A DNA stretch of 64,000 bases, from contig NZ_JADLQL010000001.1 in assembly GCF_015477805.1 (NCBI RefSeq), positions 744,001 through 808,000 of the forward strand. Direction: 5' to 3'. Below, piece after piece: positions 27,688-35,725 of this stretch. Source of the stretch: Nocardia flavorosea. GTDB lineage: Bacteria; Actinomycetota; Actinomycetes; Mycobacteriales; Mycobacteriaceae. Under the pieces are notes generated by a model. It had not been told where the DNA came from, searched no databases, and worked only from the letters and a program-made list of their open reading frames with translations. Position 1 is the first letter of the stretch, and each line of letters starts with the position of its first letter. Position numbers and translations under genes: made by a program.

Positions 27688-28356
27688 ATGAGCGAAAACG
27701 AGGCCGGGAACGCACTGCCGAGCGCGGAGCATCACGAAGGCGGCTTCCGGCCGATGTCGGAGCTGATGGATCAGATCCGTTCGGTGGACACCAGCCGCGG
27801 CGGACCCCACTACGGCGATTTCATCGAACAGGTCCGCACGCTCATGGACCGGGCCCGGCTGGCGGTACCGCCGGACGATCTGGTGCAGGAAGCGGCCGGC
27901 ATCCTGGAAAAGCTCAACGACCGGCTGGCCGGGCATGTCCACGAGGAATGGGACGCCCCCGGCTGGACCCGGTTCGATCTGCCGTCGCGAGGCAATGTGA
28001 CCCTGCCGCCCTACCGTGTGGACCGGGCGAAACCGGACGGGGTGGAGGCCCGGATCACCTACCGCACCTTCCATCTGGGCGGGAACGCAGCGGCCCACGG
28101 CGGATACATCTCCCTGGGTTTCGACGATCTGATGGGTCTGGCGGGTTCCCTGTATTCCGGGTCGGTCACTCGCACGGCCTCGCTGACCGTCGACTATCGG
28201 GCGATCACACCGCTGAACAAGGAACTGCAATTGCGTGCCTGGGGGGAACGGCATGAGGGCCGCAAGGTCTGGATCAAGGCCACCCTGCACGACGGCGACC
28301 TGCTCTGCGCCGAAGCCCACGGCCTTTTCATCGTGCTGAAACCCGGCCAGCCCTGA
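27688..28356 (+). CDS. PaaI-type hotdog thioesterase
   Basis: 222 residues. The C-terminal 150 residues have the hotdog pattern of the PaaI/acyl-CoA thioesterase family: RTFHLGGNAAAHGGYISLGFDDLMG (split RTFHLGGN and AHGGYISLGFDD), then SLTVDYRAITPLNKEL and the GRKVWIKATLHDGD strand. It would hydrolyse an acyl-CoA, perhaps from aromatic or steroid breakdown. The N-terminal 70 residues are an added helical part. ATG start without ribosome site, consistent with a leaderless transcript from the TAACGT motif. It converges on the sulfotransferase operon across a 350-base gap. Confidence 0.87.
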   Translation: MSENEAGNALPSAEHHEGGFRPMSELMDQIRSVDTSRGGPHYGDFIEQVRTLMDRARLAVPPDDLVQEAAGILEKLNDRLAGHVHEEWDAPGWTRFDLPSRGNVTLPPYRVDRAKPDGVEARITYRTFHLGGNAAAHGGYISLGFDDLMGLAGSLYSGSVTRTASLTVDYRAITPLNKELQLRAWGERHEGRKVWIKATLHDGDLLCAEAHGLFIVLKPGQP

Positions 28357-28671
28357 CACTCGGCCCGGCTGCGCCGGCCGCCGCCGCGGCAGTGGGATCG
28401 ACAGCCGACGGCGGGCTCACTCCCTGAGCTGAGCCGAAGTATGCGCATCGGGCGAGGAATACCGGGGGTGCAGACCGGTGGATTCCGAGCATGGTCATCA
28501 TGGTGCAGAACAAGCTCGATCGACTCACCCGGTTGAATCCCGGTACGACGCCGCCGAAGAATACGAACCCATCGGAACGCGCAGGTCCGGGAGCGCTTCG
28601 GAGGCGCAGCGGTAACCCGTGTTGCGTCCACGGCCGGGCCTCGCACGCGGCCGGCGCGCACGCCCGGACAG
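28357..28671. other. Convergent intergenic region, no gene seen
   Basis: About 315 bases between the thioesterase gene and the terminator of the sulfotransferase operon. It starts with a GC-rich imperfect stem (near 28362-28395) that could end the thioesterase transcript. No ORF with support. Confidence 0.4.
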
Positions 28672-28703
28672 CGAGCGCCGATGCGCCCACTGTCCGGCGC
28701 TCG
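28672..28703 (-). terminator. Hairpin terminator after the sulfotransferase gene
   Basis: 9-bp arms CGAGCGCCG/CGGCGCTCG (28672-28680, 28695-28703) with a 14-nt loop, directly after the sulfotransferase stop at 28705. It closes the three-gene minus-strand operon. Confidence 0.65.
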
Positions 28704-28704
28704 G

Positions 28705-29877
28705 CTACCTGCCGGTACCGGCCGGATAGTGCTCGGCCAGGTACGGGGCGAATGCTTCGTCGACCTGTTCGGCGGTGAGACCGAAATCGGCCAGCGAGTA
28801 CTTGTGCGCGGGACGTGCGGCGCCCGAGGTGGATTCGCTGTGCAGGCCGGCCATCCGGGTGCGCGCCGCTCCGGTGAACTCGATCCCGAAGTGGTCATAG
28901 ACCCGCTCGACGGTGGCGATCGGATCGGTGACGAAGTCCTCGTAGTACACATCGCAGAACTGCGCGGCGGGATACTTCGCGCGATCGGCGAGGAATGTCC
29001 GTGCGCCGCGGGACCACAGCTCGAGCTGCGCCTGTCCCACCACCGGACCGCGGAACTTCTCCGACCAGCCGTCGGTGGCCTGTTCGTTCAGGCTGCATAC
29101 CGACGCCACGATCGTGCGTGGCTGCCGGTGCATCTGGATGATCAGCGCGTCGGGGTATACGGCGAGCAGAGCGTCGAGCGCGAACAGGTGACTCGGGTTC
29201 TTCAGCACCCACCGGCGGTCCGGATCGTTGAGCCCGATCAGTTGCAGATTGCGGCGGTGGCGTTCGTAGGCGGGTGTCCAGTCCTGGTTGCGCAGCCAGT
29301 CGGAGTAGCGCGGCAGGTAGGCCAGGCATTCGTAGGAGATCGACATCGCCGACTGCCGCAGCAGTTGCCAGCACTCCTCCACCTGGTCGGCCGAGATATG
29401 GTGCACGCCCATGAACTCCGGGTGCTCCACGTGATGTTTCTCGTAGGCCGCCTGCAACTGCTGGAACACCGGGTTGTGCTCCCAGGTCTCGCGCGGCGGG
29501 CGCGGCTGCGGCATCTCGGTCAACCACATCTCGAGGCCCTGATGGCCGGGGTCGGCGGTGAGCAGGCGGTGCACGGCCGTCGTCCCGGAACGCGGTAGCC
29601 CGGTGACGAAGATCGGGCGTTCGACTCCTACCTCGGCATGCTGCGGATACTGTTTCCAGCCGGCTTCACTCAACGCCCGGGCGATGAGCGCCCCGCGCAG
29701 GAACGCGCGGTTGACCTTGTTGCCGAACGGAGTGAGTTCGGCGTCCCGTTCGAACGATTCGAGCAGCACCGACAGTCCGGTGCGGTAGTCGTCGGCGCCG
29801 AAATCGTCCAGGCCGATCACCTTGGTGGCGGAGGCGTGCAGATCGTCGATCGTGCCGACGTCTTCCCTGCCGATCAT
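28705..29877 (-). CDS. PAPS-dependent sulfotransferase (Rv3529c-like)
   Basis: 390-residue sulfotransferase of the type-3 bacterial family. The PAPS 5'-phosphosulfate loop is TGLPRSGTTAVHRLL (92-106); the 3'-phosphate part is recognisable in LIIQMHRQPRTIVASVCSLN. It would move sulfonate from PAPS to a hydroxyl of a lipid or sterol-like acceptor; the acceptor is unknown. It is the third gene of an operon after a DUF1214 protein and an SDR (13 bases from the latter). From memory, the same trio is Rv3531c-Rv3530c-Rv3529c in the cholesterol gene region of M. tuberculosis. Here cysD and cysNC lie beside it. Confidence 0.9.
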   Translation of the reverse strand: MIGREDVGTIDDLHASATKVIGLDDFGADDYRTGLSVLLESFERDAELTPFGNKVNRAFLRGALIARALSEAGWKQYPQHAEVGVERPIFVTGLPRSGTTAVHRLLTADPGHQGLEMWLTEMPQPRPPRETWEHNPVFQQLQAAYEKHHVEHPEFMGVHHISADQVEECWQLLRQSAMSISYECLAYLPRYSDWLRNQDWTPAYERHRRNLQLIGLNDPDRRWVLKNPSHLFALDALLAVYPDALIIQMHRQPRTIVASVCSLNEQATDGWSEKFRGPVVGQAQLELWSRGARTFLADRAKYPAAQFCDVYYEDFVTDPIATVERVYDHFGIEFTGAARTRMAGLHSESTSGAARPAHKYSLADFGLTAEQVDEAFAPYLAEHYPAGTGR

Positions 29878-29890
29878 TTCTGGTTTCTCC

Positions 29891-30667
29891 TCAGTGGTGG
29901 AATTCGCCGCAGTTCACGTCGAGACAGGTCCCGGTGATCGCCCGGGACATCTCGGAGGCGAAGAAGATGACGGCATCGGCGATTTCGTCGGGTTCGGGCA
30001 GCCGGCGCAGATCGATATCGGCGGCGGTCTCGGTGTATACCTGCGCGGCCGTGATTCCGCGTTCCTTGGCGAGGTAGTCGAAATACCATTTCAGAGTGTC
30101 GGCCCAGATCCAGCCCGGCGCCACCGAATTGACCCGGATACCCCGGGGTCCCAGTTCGGTGGCGAGGCTCTGCGCCAGCGCCAACAGCGTGGTCTTGGCC
30201 ATCTTGTACGGGCCGTAGGGTTGCCGGGAGTGCCGCAGGACGGCCGAGTTGATCATCACCACCGACCCGTTGCGTTCGGCGAGCGCCGGTGCGAACAGGC
30301 GGGTAAGGCGTAGTGCGGCGAAAACGTTGGTGTCGAAACTGGCGCGCAGATCGTCGATCGCCACATCGGCGAGGTCGGCCATCGGCGGCATGGCGAACGC
30401 ATTGTTCACCAGCGCGTCCACCCGGCCGAATTCTTCGTGGGTGGCGCGCACGAGTTCCTGCGCCGCCGCATCATCGGTGATATCGGTCGGCACGACCAGC
30501 GCGTGCCCGCCCAACGCCTCGATTTCGGCGGCCACCTTGCGTAGGCGTTTCTCGGTACGCGAGGCGAGCACCACCTTCGCGCCCGACTTCGCGCTCTGTA
30601 CCGCGATGGCCTGGCCGAGCCCGGGGCCGATTCCCGAGACGACCACCACTTTGTCCCGCAACAGCAT
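29891..30667 (-). CDS. Short-chain dehydrogenase/reductase (Rv3530c-like)
   Basis: 258-residue classical SDR. The cofactor loop SGIGPGLGQA (11-20) follows the first strand; NNAF and the catalytic Ser plus YKMAK (Tyr-x-x-x-Lys, about 155-159) are in place, and the C-terminal half ends in the usual TGTCLDVNCGEFHH. It probably oxidises or reduces an alcohol/ketone with NAD(P). The ATG shares its first base with the stop of the DUF1214 gene (TGATG), so translation is coupled. It starts only after that coupling point; the longer open frame is shadow. Substrate is unknown, a steroid alcohol is a fair guess from context. Confidence 0.92.
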   Translation of the reverse strand: MLLRDKVVVVSGIGPGLGQAIAVQSAKSGAKVVLASRTEKRLRKVAAEIEALGGHALVVPTDITDDAAAQELVRATHEEFGRVDALVNNAFAMPPMADLADVAIDDLRASFDTNVFAALRLTRLFAPALAERNGSVVMINSAVLRHSRQPYGPYKMAKTTLLALAQSLATELGPRGIRVNSVAPGWIWADTLKWYFDYLAKERGITAAQVYTETAADIDLRRLPEPDEIADAVIFFASEMSRAITGTCLDVNCGEFHH

Positions 30668-31830
30668 CAGCCCAGCATCCTTTCCGCCACCGCGGCCTGC
30701 CGGGCGGCGATGCGCACCTTCCAGTCCTGCGGGGTGATCCGGGATTCCCGGTAATAGGGCAGCCGGTCCGGCAGTTCGTCGAAGGACACCAGTTCCACCG
30801 TCGGCCCGTCCTCGGGTTTCAGTTCCCGGGACAGCCGCTGCCAGCGGAACTGCAGGTAGGCACGGTCGTGGCCGGTGCGCTCGATCCAGTTGACCAGGCC
30901 GGGGTCGCGTTCGCTGATCACCAGCCGGATCATGCCGTCCGGATCCACCTTCGCCTGGTCGGCGTTGAGGCTGGTCTGGTGGTTGATGTAGTCCAGCGAC
31001 AGGTACCACATACTGCCGAGCTGGAACCCTTGGTAGGGGGCGTCGGATTTCGGCACGGTGAGGATCATGACCTGGTCGCCGGTGAGTTCGTAGTGGCCGA
31101 CCGAGGAGAACTGCGTGGACAGCCCACCGGGGGTACGCCGCGGTTCGGTCATGGTGTTGACCGGCAGATTCAGATAGAACCATTCGGGGAAGGCCAGGAA
31201 GGTCTTCAAACGGGAGACCAGCATCTTGCCGGCGACTTCGTACCGTTTGGCCATCAGGTCGGTGGTGACCGCCGGTGGCGCCGTGCCGGCGGTGTCGACC
31301 CGGCGGATCCGGACGGTACCGGCCTTCTCGTTCGCCCAGTCGCCGTAGACCTCGCGCACCGCGAGCATGGTCGAATCGGCGGCGAGCTGGATATGGTTGC
31401 GGCCGCCGGCTCCGGGGCCCAGTGTCAGTTCGTAGGTGCCGTCGGCCGCGATATCGATGGAGCGGTCGTCGAAGGCGGTTTCCCCGCCGGGCACCTCGGT
31501 CGGCGAATAGTTGCCGTTGAGCACCTGGAAGCTCAGGTCGCGGGTGGTGCCGCGGGTCCCCGTCACCACGTATTCGGCGTCGGGGCGCAGGTTGGCGTGC
31601 CAGTAGAGGGTATCCGGGTTGTCCAGGCCCATCTTCGTATAGGGGCCGGTGGAAGTCACGAAGAACGGGAAATCCTTGTCGAAGGCCCACGACATCTGGA
31701 TGGCGGCCCGGATACTTGCGGCCAGATAGTCGTACCCCTCGGCCAGATCCTGTTCGGTGCGGATATGGGGGGCGCCTTTGATGATTTCCTCGGCGGCGGC
31801 GATCGCGTCCGCGAACGGCTGAGTCAGCAC
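30667..31830 (-). CDS. DUF1214 domain protein (Rv3531c-like)
   Basis: 387 residues, without signal peptide or membrane helix. The C-terminal half (about 200-350) shows the DUF1214 pattern, including ASFQLGSMWYLSLDYINHQTSLN-type strands (here QLGSMWYLSLDYINHQ) and SERDPGLVNWIERTG. The function of this domain is not known. It is the first gene of the operon with the SDR and sulfotransferase; a GTG start with GGGAG nine bases upstream. The promoter region shared with the IclR gene carries a 19-nt palindrome and a KstR box. From memory Rv3531c is its mycobacterial counterpart. Confidence 0.85.
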   Translation of the reverse strand: MLTQPFADAIAAAEEIIKGAPHIRTEQDLAEGYDYLAASIRAAIQMSWAFDKDFPFFVTSTGPYTKMGLDNPDTLYWHANLRPDAEYVVTGTRGTTRDLSFQVLNGNYSPTEVPGGETAFDDRSIDIAADGTYELTLGPGAGGRNHIQLAADSTMLAVREVYGDWANEKAGTVRIRRVDTAGTAPPAVTTDLMAKRYEVAGKMLVSRLKTFLAFPEWFYLNLPVNTMTEPRRTPGGLSTQFSSVGHYELTGDQVMILTVPKSDAPYQGFQLGSMWYLSLDYINHQTSLNADQAKVDPDGMIRLVISERDPGLVNWIERTGHDRAYLQFRWQRLSRELKPEDGPTVELVSFDELPDRLPYYRESRITPQDWKVRIAARQAAVAERMLG

Positions 31831-31851
31831 GATACTCCCGGTGTTCCATAT

Positions 31852-31870
31852 ATGTACCGCCCTGGTACAT
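31852..31870. promoter_or_regulatory. 19-nt palindrome, probable IclR operator
   Basis: ATGTACC-GCCCT-GGTACAT: perfect 7-bp arms with a 5-nt spacer, between the divergent DUF1214 and IclR genes. Its position, nearer to the DUF1214 gene, and its symmetry fit the binding site of a dimeric regulator; the adjacent IclR product is the natural candidate. Confidence 0.65.
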
Positions 31871-31887
31871 TCTTATATCAAAAAGAT

Positions 31888-31901
31888 TAGAACCTGTTCT
31901 A
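31888..31901. promoter_or_regulatory. KstR operator box
   Basis: TAGAACCTGTTCTA, a perfect 14-bp palindrome with a 2-nt centre that matches every fixed base of the KstR consensus TnnAACnnGTTnnA. It ends 10 bases before the IclR start codon, overlapping its ribosome site (AGGAGTGG), and lies 58 bases upstream of the DUF1214 start. KstR is the TetR-type repressor of cholesterol catabolism in mycobacteria and rhodococci. Confidence 0.8.
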
Positions 31902-31911
31902 GGAGTGGTCA

Positions 31912-32823
31912 ATGGCAGCGGGCCCGGCGGAGGTGCGCGAGGTGGGACGGCGATCGGCGCCCACACAGCGCGTGATCCAGGTGATCGATTACCTCACCGC
32001 GCGGCGCGGCCGCCGCGCCGGACTCTCGGAAATAGCGCGTGACCTGGGTCTGGCCAAACCCACCTGCCTGGGAATCCTCACCGAGCTCACCGCCGCCGGC
32101 TACCTCACCCGCGACCCCCGCACCCGCGACTACGGCCCGGGTCCCGCACTCATCGCCGCGGGACGGGTCGCCCAGGACAGTTTCGCCATTGCCGGGCTCG
32201 CCCACCCCGAACTGGGGCGCCTCAGCGCGAAATATGCCACCACCTGCACCGCGTCCGCCGTGGTCGGCGAACGGATCAGCGTCTTGGACAGCGCCGGCCC
32301 GGCCATGGTGCGTGTCGGAGCGACCTATCGTTTCGCGCCGCCGGTCGGCCTGATGTACGTGCTGTGGGATACCGATGCCGCCTTCGACGCCTGGCTCACC
32401 ACCCCACCGACGGTGCCCCTGCATCAGGACGAGACCCGGCTGCGCCGACTCGTCGCGGAATGCCGCGAGCGCGGCTATCTGGTGGAGAGCATGACCGGCG
32501 CGGGCCGGCAGCTGTACTCCATGCTGGCCGGGGTCGGCGGCCACGAAATGCCGGATGAGCTGCGCACCGCCGTTGCGGAGCTGGTGACCACACTCGGCGA
32601 GCGGGTGTACCTGGGCGCGGATCTGCGTCCCCGCAAGGAGCATCCGGTGAGTCTGCTGGCCGCCCCGACGTACGACGCCGACGGCCGCCAGCAACTGGTG
32701 CTCACGATGTATGTGGGCACCTCGATCACCGGCGCGGAGATCGCCCGCCGCGGCACAGCGCTCGTGGCGGCAGCGGACGCGGTCACCGCGGCGGCGGGCG
32801 GGCAGCGGCCGCAACACCATTGA
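31912..32823 (+). CDS. IclR-family transcriptional regulator
   Basis: 303-residue IclR regulator. The helix-turn-helix region is about 17-70 (TQRVIQVIDYL, then LSEIARDLGLAKPTCLGIL). The C-terminal effector domain covers about 85-290, with GLMYVLWDTDAAFDAWL and VSLLAAPTYDADGRQQLVL. ATG with AGGAG upstream. Divergent from the DUF1214-SDR-sulfotransferase operon and only 32 bases before cysD, it probably controls one or both; the palindrome at 31852-31870 is its likely site. The KstR box overlapping its ribosome site would place it under sterol control. Effector unknown. Confidence 0.9.
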   Translation: MAAGPAEVREVGRRSAPTQRVIQVIDYLTARRGRRAGLSEIARDLGLAKPTCLGILTELTAAGYLTRDPRTRDYGPGPALIAAGRVAQDSFAIAGLAHPELGRLSAKYATTCTASAVVGERISVLDSAGPAMVRVGATYRFAPPVGLMYVLWDTDAAFDAWLTTPPTVPLHQDETRLRRLVAECRERGYLVESMTGAGRQLYSMLAGVGGHEMPDELRTAVAELVTTLGERVYLGADLRPRKEHPVSLLAAPTYDADGRQQLVLTMYVGTSITGAEIARRGTALVAAADAVTAAAGGQRPQHH

Positions 32824-32831
32824 CCGTTCAT

Positions 32832-32849
32832 AGAAACGTGTTCTAGTTT
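32832..32849 (+). promoter_or_regulatory. KstR box overlapping a -10 element before cysD
   Basis: AGAAACGTGTTCTA (32832-32845) fits TnnAACnnGTTnnA at all fixed positions except the first. TAGTTT (32844-32849), a TANNNT -10 element, overlaps its right end and stands six bases before the GTG of cysD. As cysD has no ribosome site, a leaderless transcript starting at the GTG is likely, and bound KstR would cover the promoter. Confidence 0.65.
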
Positions 32850-32855
32850 TTAAGC

Positions 32856-33788
32856 GTGAGCCAGCACACGAAGTCGGCAGCGGGCACTTACGAGCTTTCG
32901 CATCAGGCCGCACTCGAGGCCGAATCGGTCCACATCCTGCGGGAGGTGGCCGCGACCTTCGAACGTCCCGTTCTCCTGTTCTCCGGCGGTAAGGATTCGG
33001 TGGTGATGCTGCATCTGGCCACCAAAGCGTTCTGGCCGGCGCCGGTACCGTTCCCGATCCTGCACATCGACACCGGGCACAACTTCGACGAGCTGATCGC
33101 CTACCGCGACGAGGTCGTCGCGAAGTACGGGTTACGCCTGCTCGTGGGCCGGGTCCAGGACGATATCGACGCGGGGCGGGTCACCGAGGACACCGGCCCG
33201 CGGGCCAGCCGTAACCGGTTGCAGACCACGACACTGCTGCGCAGTGTGCGCGAGGGCCGGTTCGACGCAGTATTCGGCGGCGCCCGCCGCGACGAGGAGA
33301 AAGCCCGCGCCAAGGAACGGGTCTTCAGCTTCCGCGACGAGTACGGCCAATGGGATCCGCGCCGGCAGCGGCCGGAGCTGTGGAATCTCTACAACGGCAA
33401 ACACCGCCCCGGCGAGCATATCCGGGTGTTCCCGCTGTCCAACTGGACCGAACTCGATATCTGGAGCTATATCGCGGCCGAGGATATCGATCTGCCGCCG
33501 CTGTACTACGCCCATCGCCGGCCGGTGGTCCAGCGCGACGGGATGCTACTGGCCCACACCCGGTTCCTCACCCTGCTCGACGGCGAGGAACCGCGGGAGG
33601 CGCTGGTCCGGTTCCGCACCGTCGGCGATGCCACCTGCACCGGCTGTGTGGAATCCACCGCGGCCACACCGGCCGAGGTGGTCACCGAGGTCGCCACCGC
33701 CCGGATCACCGAACGCGGTGCGACCCGCGCCGACGACCGGATCTCCGAGGCCGGGATGGAAGACCGTAAACGAGAGGGTTACTTCTGA
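32856..33788 (+). CDS. cysD: Sulfate adenylyltransferase subunit 2
   Basis: Small subunit of ATP sulfurylase; with CysN it makes adenosine 5'-phosphosulfate from ATP and sulfate. 310 residues, the normal length. The PP-loop SGGKDSVVMLHLA lies near residues 47-59, followed by FPILHIDTGHNFDEL; RRDEEKARAKER and the C-terminal GCVESTA segment complete the match. The GTG start has no ribosome site and probably begins a leaderless message. Its stop overlaps the cysNC start by TGATG. The place next to a sulfotransferase operon, under a KstR-like box, suggests a PAPS-making rather than a cysteine-making role; no cysH or sir gene is near. Confidence 0.95.
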   Translation: MSQHTKSAAGTYELSHQAALEAESVHILREVAATFERPVLLFSGGKDSVVMLHLATKAFWPAPVPFPILHIDTGHNFDELIAYRDEVVAKYGLRLLVGRVQDDIDAGRVTEDTGPRASRNRLQTTTLLRSVREGRFDAVFGGARRDEEKARAKERVFSFRDEYGQWDPRRQRPELWNLYNGKHRPGEHIRVFPLSNWTELDIWSYIAAEDIDLPPLYYAHRRPVVQRDGMLLAHTRFLTLLDGEEPREALVRFRTVGDATCTGCVESTAATPAEVVTEVATARITERGATRADDRISEAGMEDRKREGYF

Positions 33789-35626
33789 TGAGCTCCCTGT
33801 TGCGCCTGGCCACGGCGGGCAGCGTCGACGACGGGAAATCCACCCTCATCGGCCGGCTGCTGTTCGATTCGAAAACCCTGTTCACCGATCAGCTCGACGC
33901 GATGGAACGCACCAGCCGCGACCGCGGCGAGGACTATCCGAACCTGGCTCTGCTCACCGACGGATTGCGTGCGGAACGGGAACAGGGCATCACCATCGAC
34001 GTCGCGCACCGCTACTTCGCCACCCCGCGCCGCAAATTCATCATCGCCGATACCCCGGGGCATGTGCAGTACACCCGGAACATGGTGACCGGCGCCTCGA
34101 CCGCCGATTTGGCACTGATCCTCGTGGACGCCCGGCACGGCGTGGTGGAACAGACCCGCCGGCACGCCTTCCTGGCCTCCCTGCTCGGCGTACCGCATCT
34201 GGTGCTGTGCGTGAACAAGATGGACCTGGTGGACTGGTCGGCGCAGCGGTTCGCCGAGATCCGGGAGGAATTCGCGGGTTTCGCGTCCCGGCTGAACATC
34301 GCCGATCTCACCTTCATCCCGATGTCGGCATTGCACGGCGACAATATCGTGCACCGCAGCGCCACCATGGACTGGTACGAGGGCACGCCGCTGCTGCACC
34401 ATCTCGAAGAAGTGCATATCGCCTCCGACCGCAACCTGATCGACGCCCGGCTGCCCGTGCAGTACGTGATCCGCAGTCACACCCCCGATTTCCGCGGCTA
34501 TGCGGGAACGATCGCCAGCGGGGTGTGGTCGCCCGGGGACGAGATCACCGTACTGCCCTCGGGGCTGTCCACCACGGTGACCGGGATCTGGGGGCCGGGC
34601 GGCAGCCCGCTGACCGAGGCTTTCCCCCCGCAGGCGGTGACGGTGACGCTGGCCGATCAGCTCGATATCGGCCGCGGCGATATGCTGTGCCGCCCGGCCA
34701 ACCGGCCGCAGACCGGCCGCGATCTGGACACCATGGTGTGCTGGTTCAGCGACGAAGCGGAGCTGCGCCCCGGCGCGTCGTACACGGTGCGGCACACCAC
34801 CCGCAGTGTCACGGCGGAGATCCGCTCCCTGGACTACCGGCTCGATGTGAACACCCTGCACCGCGACGAGAACGCGAATACCCTGGCGCTCAACCAGATC
34901 GGCCGGGTCCAGTTGCGGACCCGGCAGGCGCTGCAATTCGATCCGTATCGCCGTAACCGCACCACCGGCAGTTTCCTGCTGGTCGACGACGCCACCGGCG
35001 ATACCGTCGGCGCCGGGATGATCACCGGTCCCAGCCTGCCCGCCTCGCGGGTGGTGTGGCATTCGAGCGCGGTCGGCCGCGCGGAACGGCCCACTCGTGG
35101 TCGTACGGTCTGGCTCACCGGGCTGTCCGGTTCCGGGAAATCGTCGGTGGCGGTGGAGCTCGAACGCCGCCTGGTCGCGGCGGGGCGGCCGGCGTTTCTG
35201 CTCGACGGCGACAATCTGCGGCACGGCCTCAATGCCGATCTGGGGTTCTCGGCCGCGGACCGGACGGAGAACATCCGCCGGGTGGGTGAGGTCGCGCGAC
35301 TGTTCGCCGAGTCGGGAACGGTCGCGATCGTCTCGCTCATCAGTCCTTACCGAACCGACCGCGAAAGGGCCCGAGCGGTGCACGACGCCGCCGGTATCGC
35401 GTTCCTGGAGGTCTTCGTGGACACCCCGCTGGACATCTGCGAGGCCCGCGACCCCAAGGGGCTGTACGCCAAGGCCAGGACCGGGGAAATCCGTGGGTTC
35501 ACCGGTATCGATGATCCCTATGAACCGCCCGTGGCCCCGGCGCTCGTGCTGCGGCCGGAGGACGGCGACCCCGCGGCGATGGCCGCCGCGATCCTGGCGT
35601 TGCTGGCCAGCGAGGACGACGCCTGA
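33788..35626 (+). CDS. cysNC: Bifunctional CysNC: ATP sulfurylase GTPase subunit fused to APS kinase
   Basis: 612 residues. The CysN part (1-430) is an EF-Tu-like GTPase: P-loop GSVDDGKS (11-18), DTPGHVQYTRNM, and NKMD near 139. The CysC part (about 435-612) has its own P-loop GLSGSGKSS (about 445-453), then DGDNLRHGL and FVDTPLDICEARDPKGLY, so the product phosphorylates APS to PAPS. This fusion is the form found in mycobacteria. Its start is coupled to cysD. Together they form a complete sulfate-to-PAPS module, matching the need of the sulfotransferase encoded 4 kb upstream. Confidence 0.97.
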   Translation: MSSLLRLATAGSVDDGKSTLIGRLLFDSKTLFTDQLDAMERTSRDRGEDYPNLALLTDGLRAEREQGITIDVAHRYFATPRRKFIIADTPGHVQYTRNMVTGASTADLALILVDARHGVVEQTRRHAFLASLLGVPHLVLCVNKMDLVDWSAQRFAEIREEFAGFASRLNIADLTFIPMSALHGDNIVHRSATMDWYEGTPLLHHLEEVHIASDRNLIDARLPVQYVIRSHTPDFRGYAGTIASGVWSPGDEITVLPSGLSTTVTGIWGPGGSPLTEAFPPQAVTVTLADQLDIGRGDMLCRPANRPQTGRDLDTMVCWFSDEAELRPGASYTVRHTTRSVTAEIRSLDYRLDVNTLHRDENANTLALNQIGRVQLRTRQALQFDPYRRNRTTGSFLLVDDATGDTVGAGMITGPSLPASRVVWHSSAVGRAERPTRGRTVWLTGLSGSGKSSVAVELERRLVAAGRPAFLLDGDNLRHGLNADLGFSAADRTENIRRVGEVARLFAESGTVAIVSLISPYRTDRERARAVHDAAGIAFLEVFVDTPLDICEARDPKGLYAKARTGEIRGFTGIDDPYEPPVAPALVLRPEDGDPAAMAAAILALLASEDDA

Positions 35627-35725
35627 TACGCACGGCCGGCCCAGCGCGGAGACCCGCGGCGTTCGGGATCACGACATCCGGCCATATTTGATACTCTGGC
35701 CGCAACTTGTACCGAAAGGGTGGTT

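Noticed and set aside
29891-31966. Single 691-residue SDR fusion protein
   Set aside because: Only the last 258 residues code for the SDR; the upstream part is the shadow of the DUF1214 gene, whose stop is coupled to the SDR start.
33779-35383. 534-residue minus-strand frame
   Set aside because: Antisense of cysNC.
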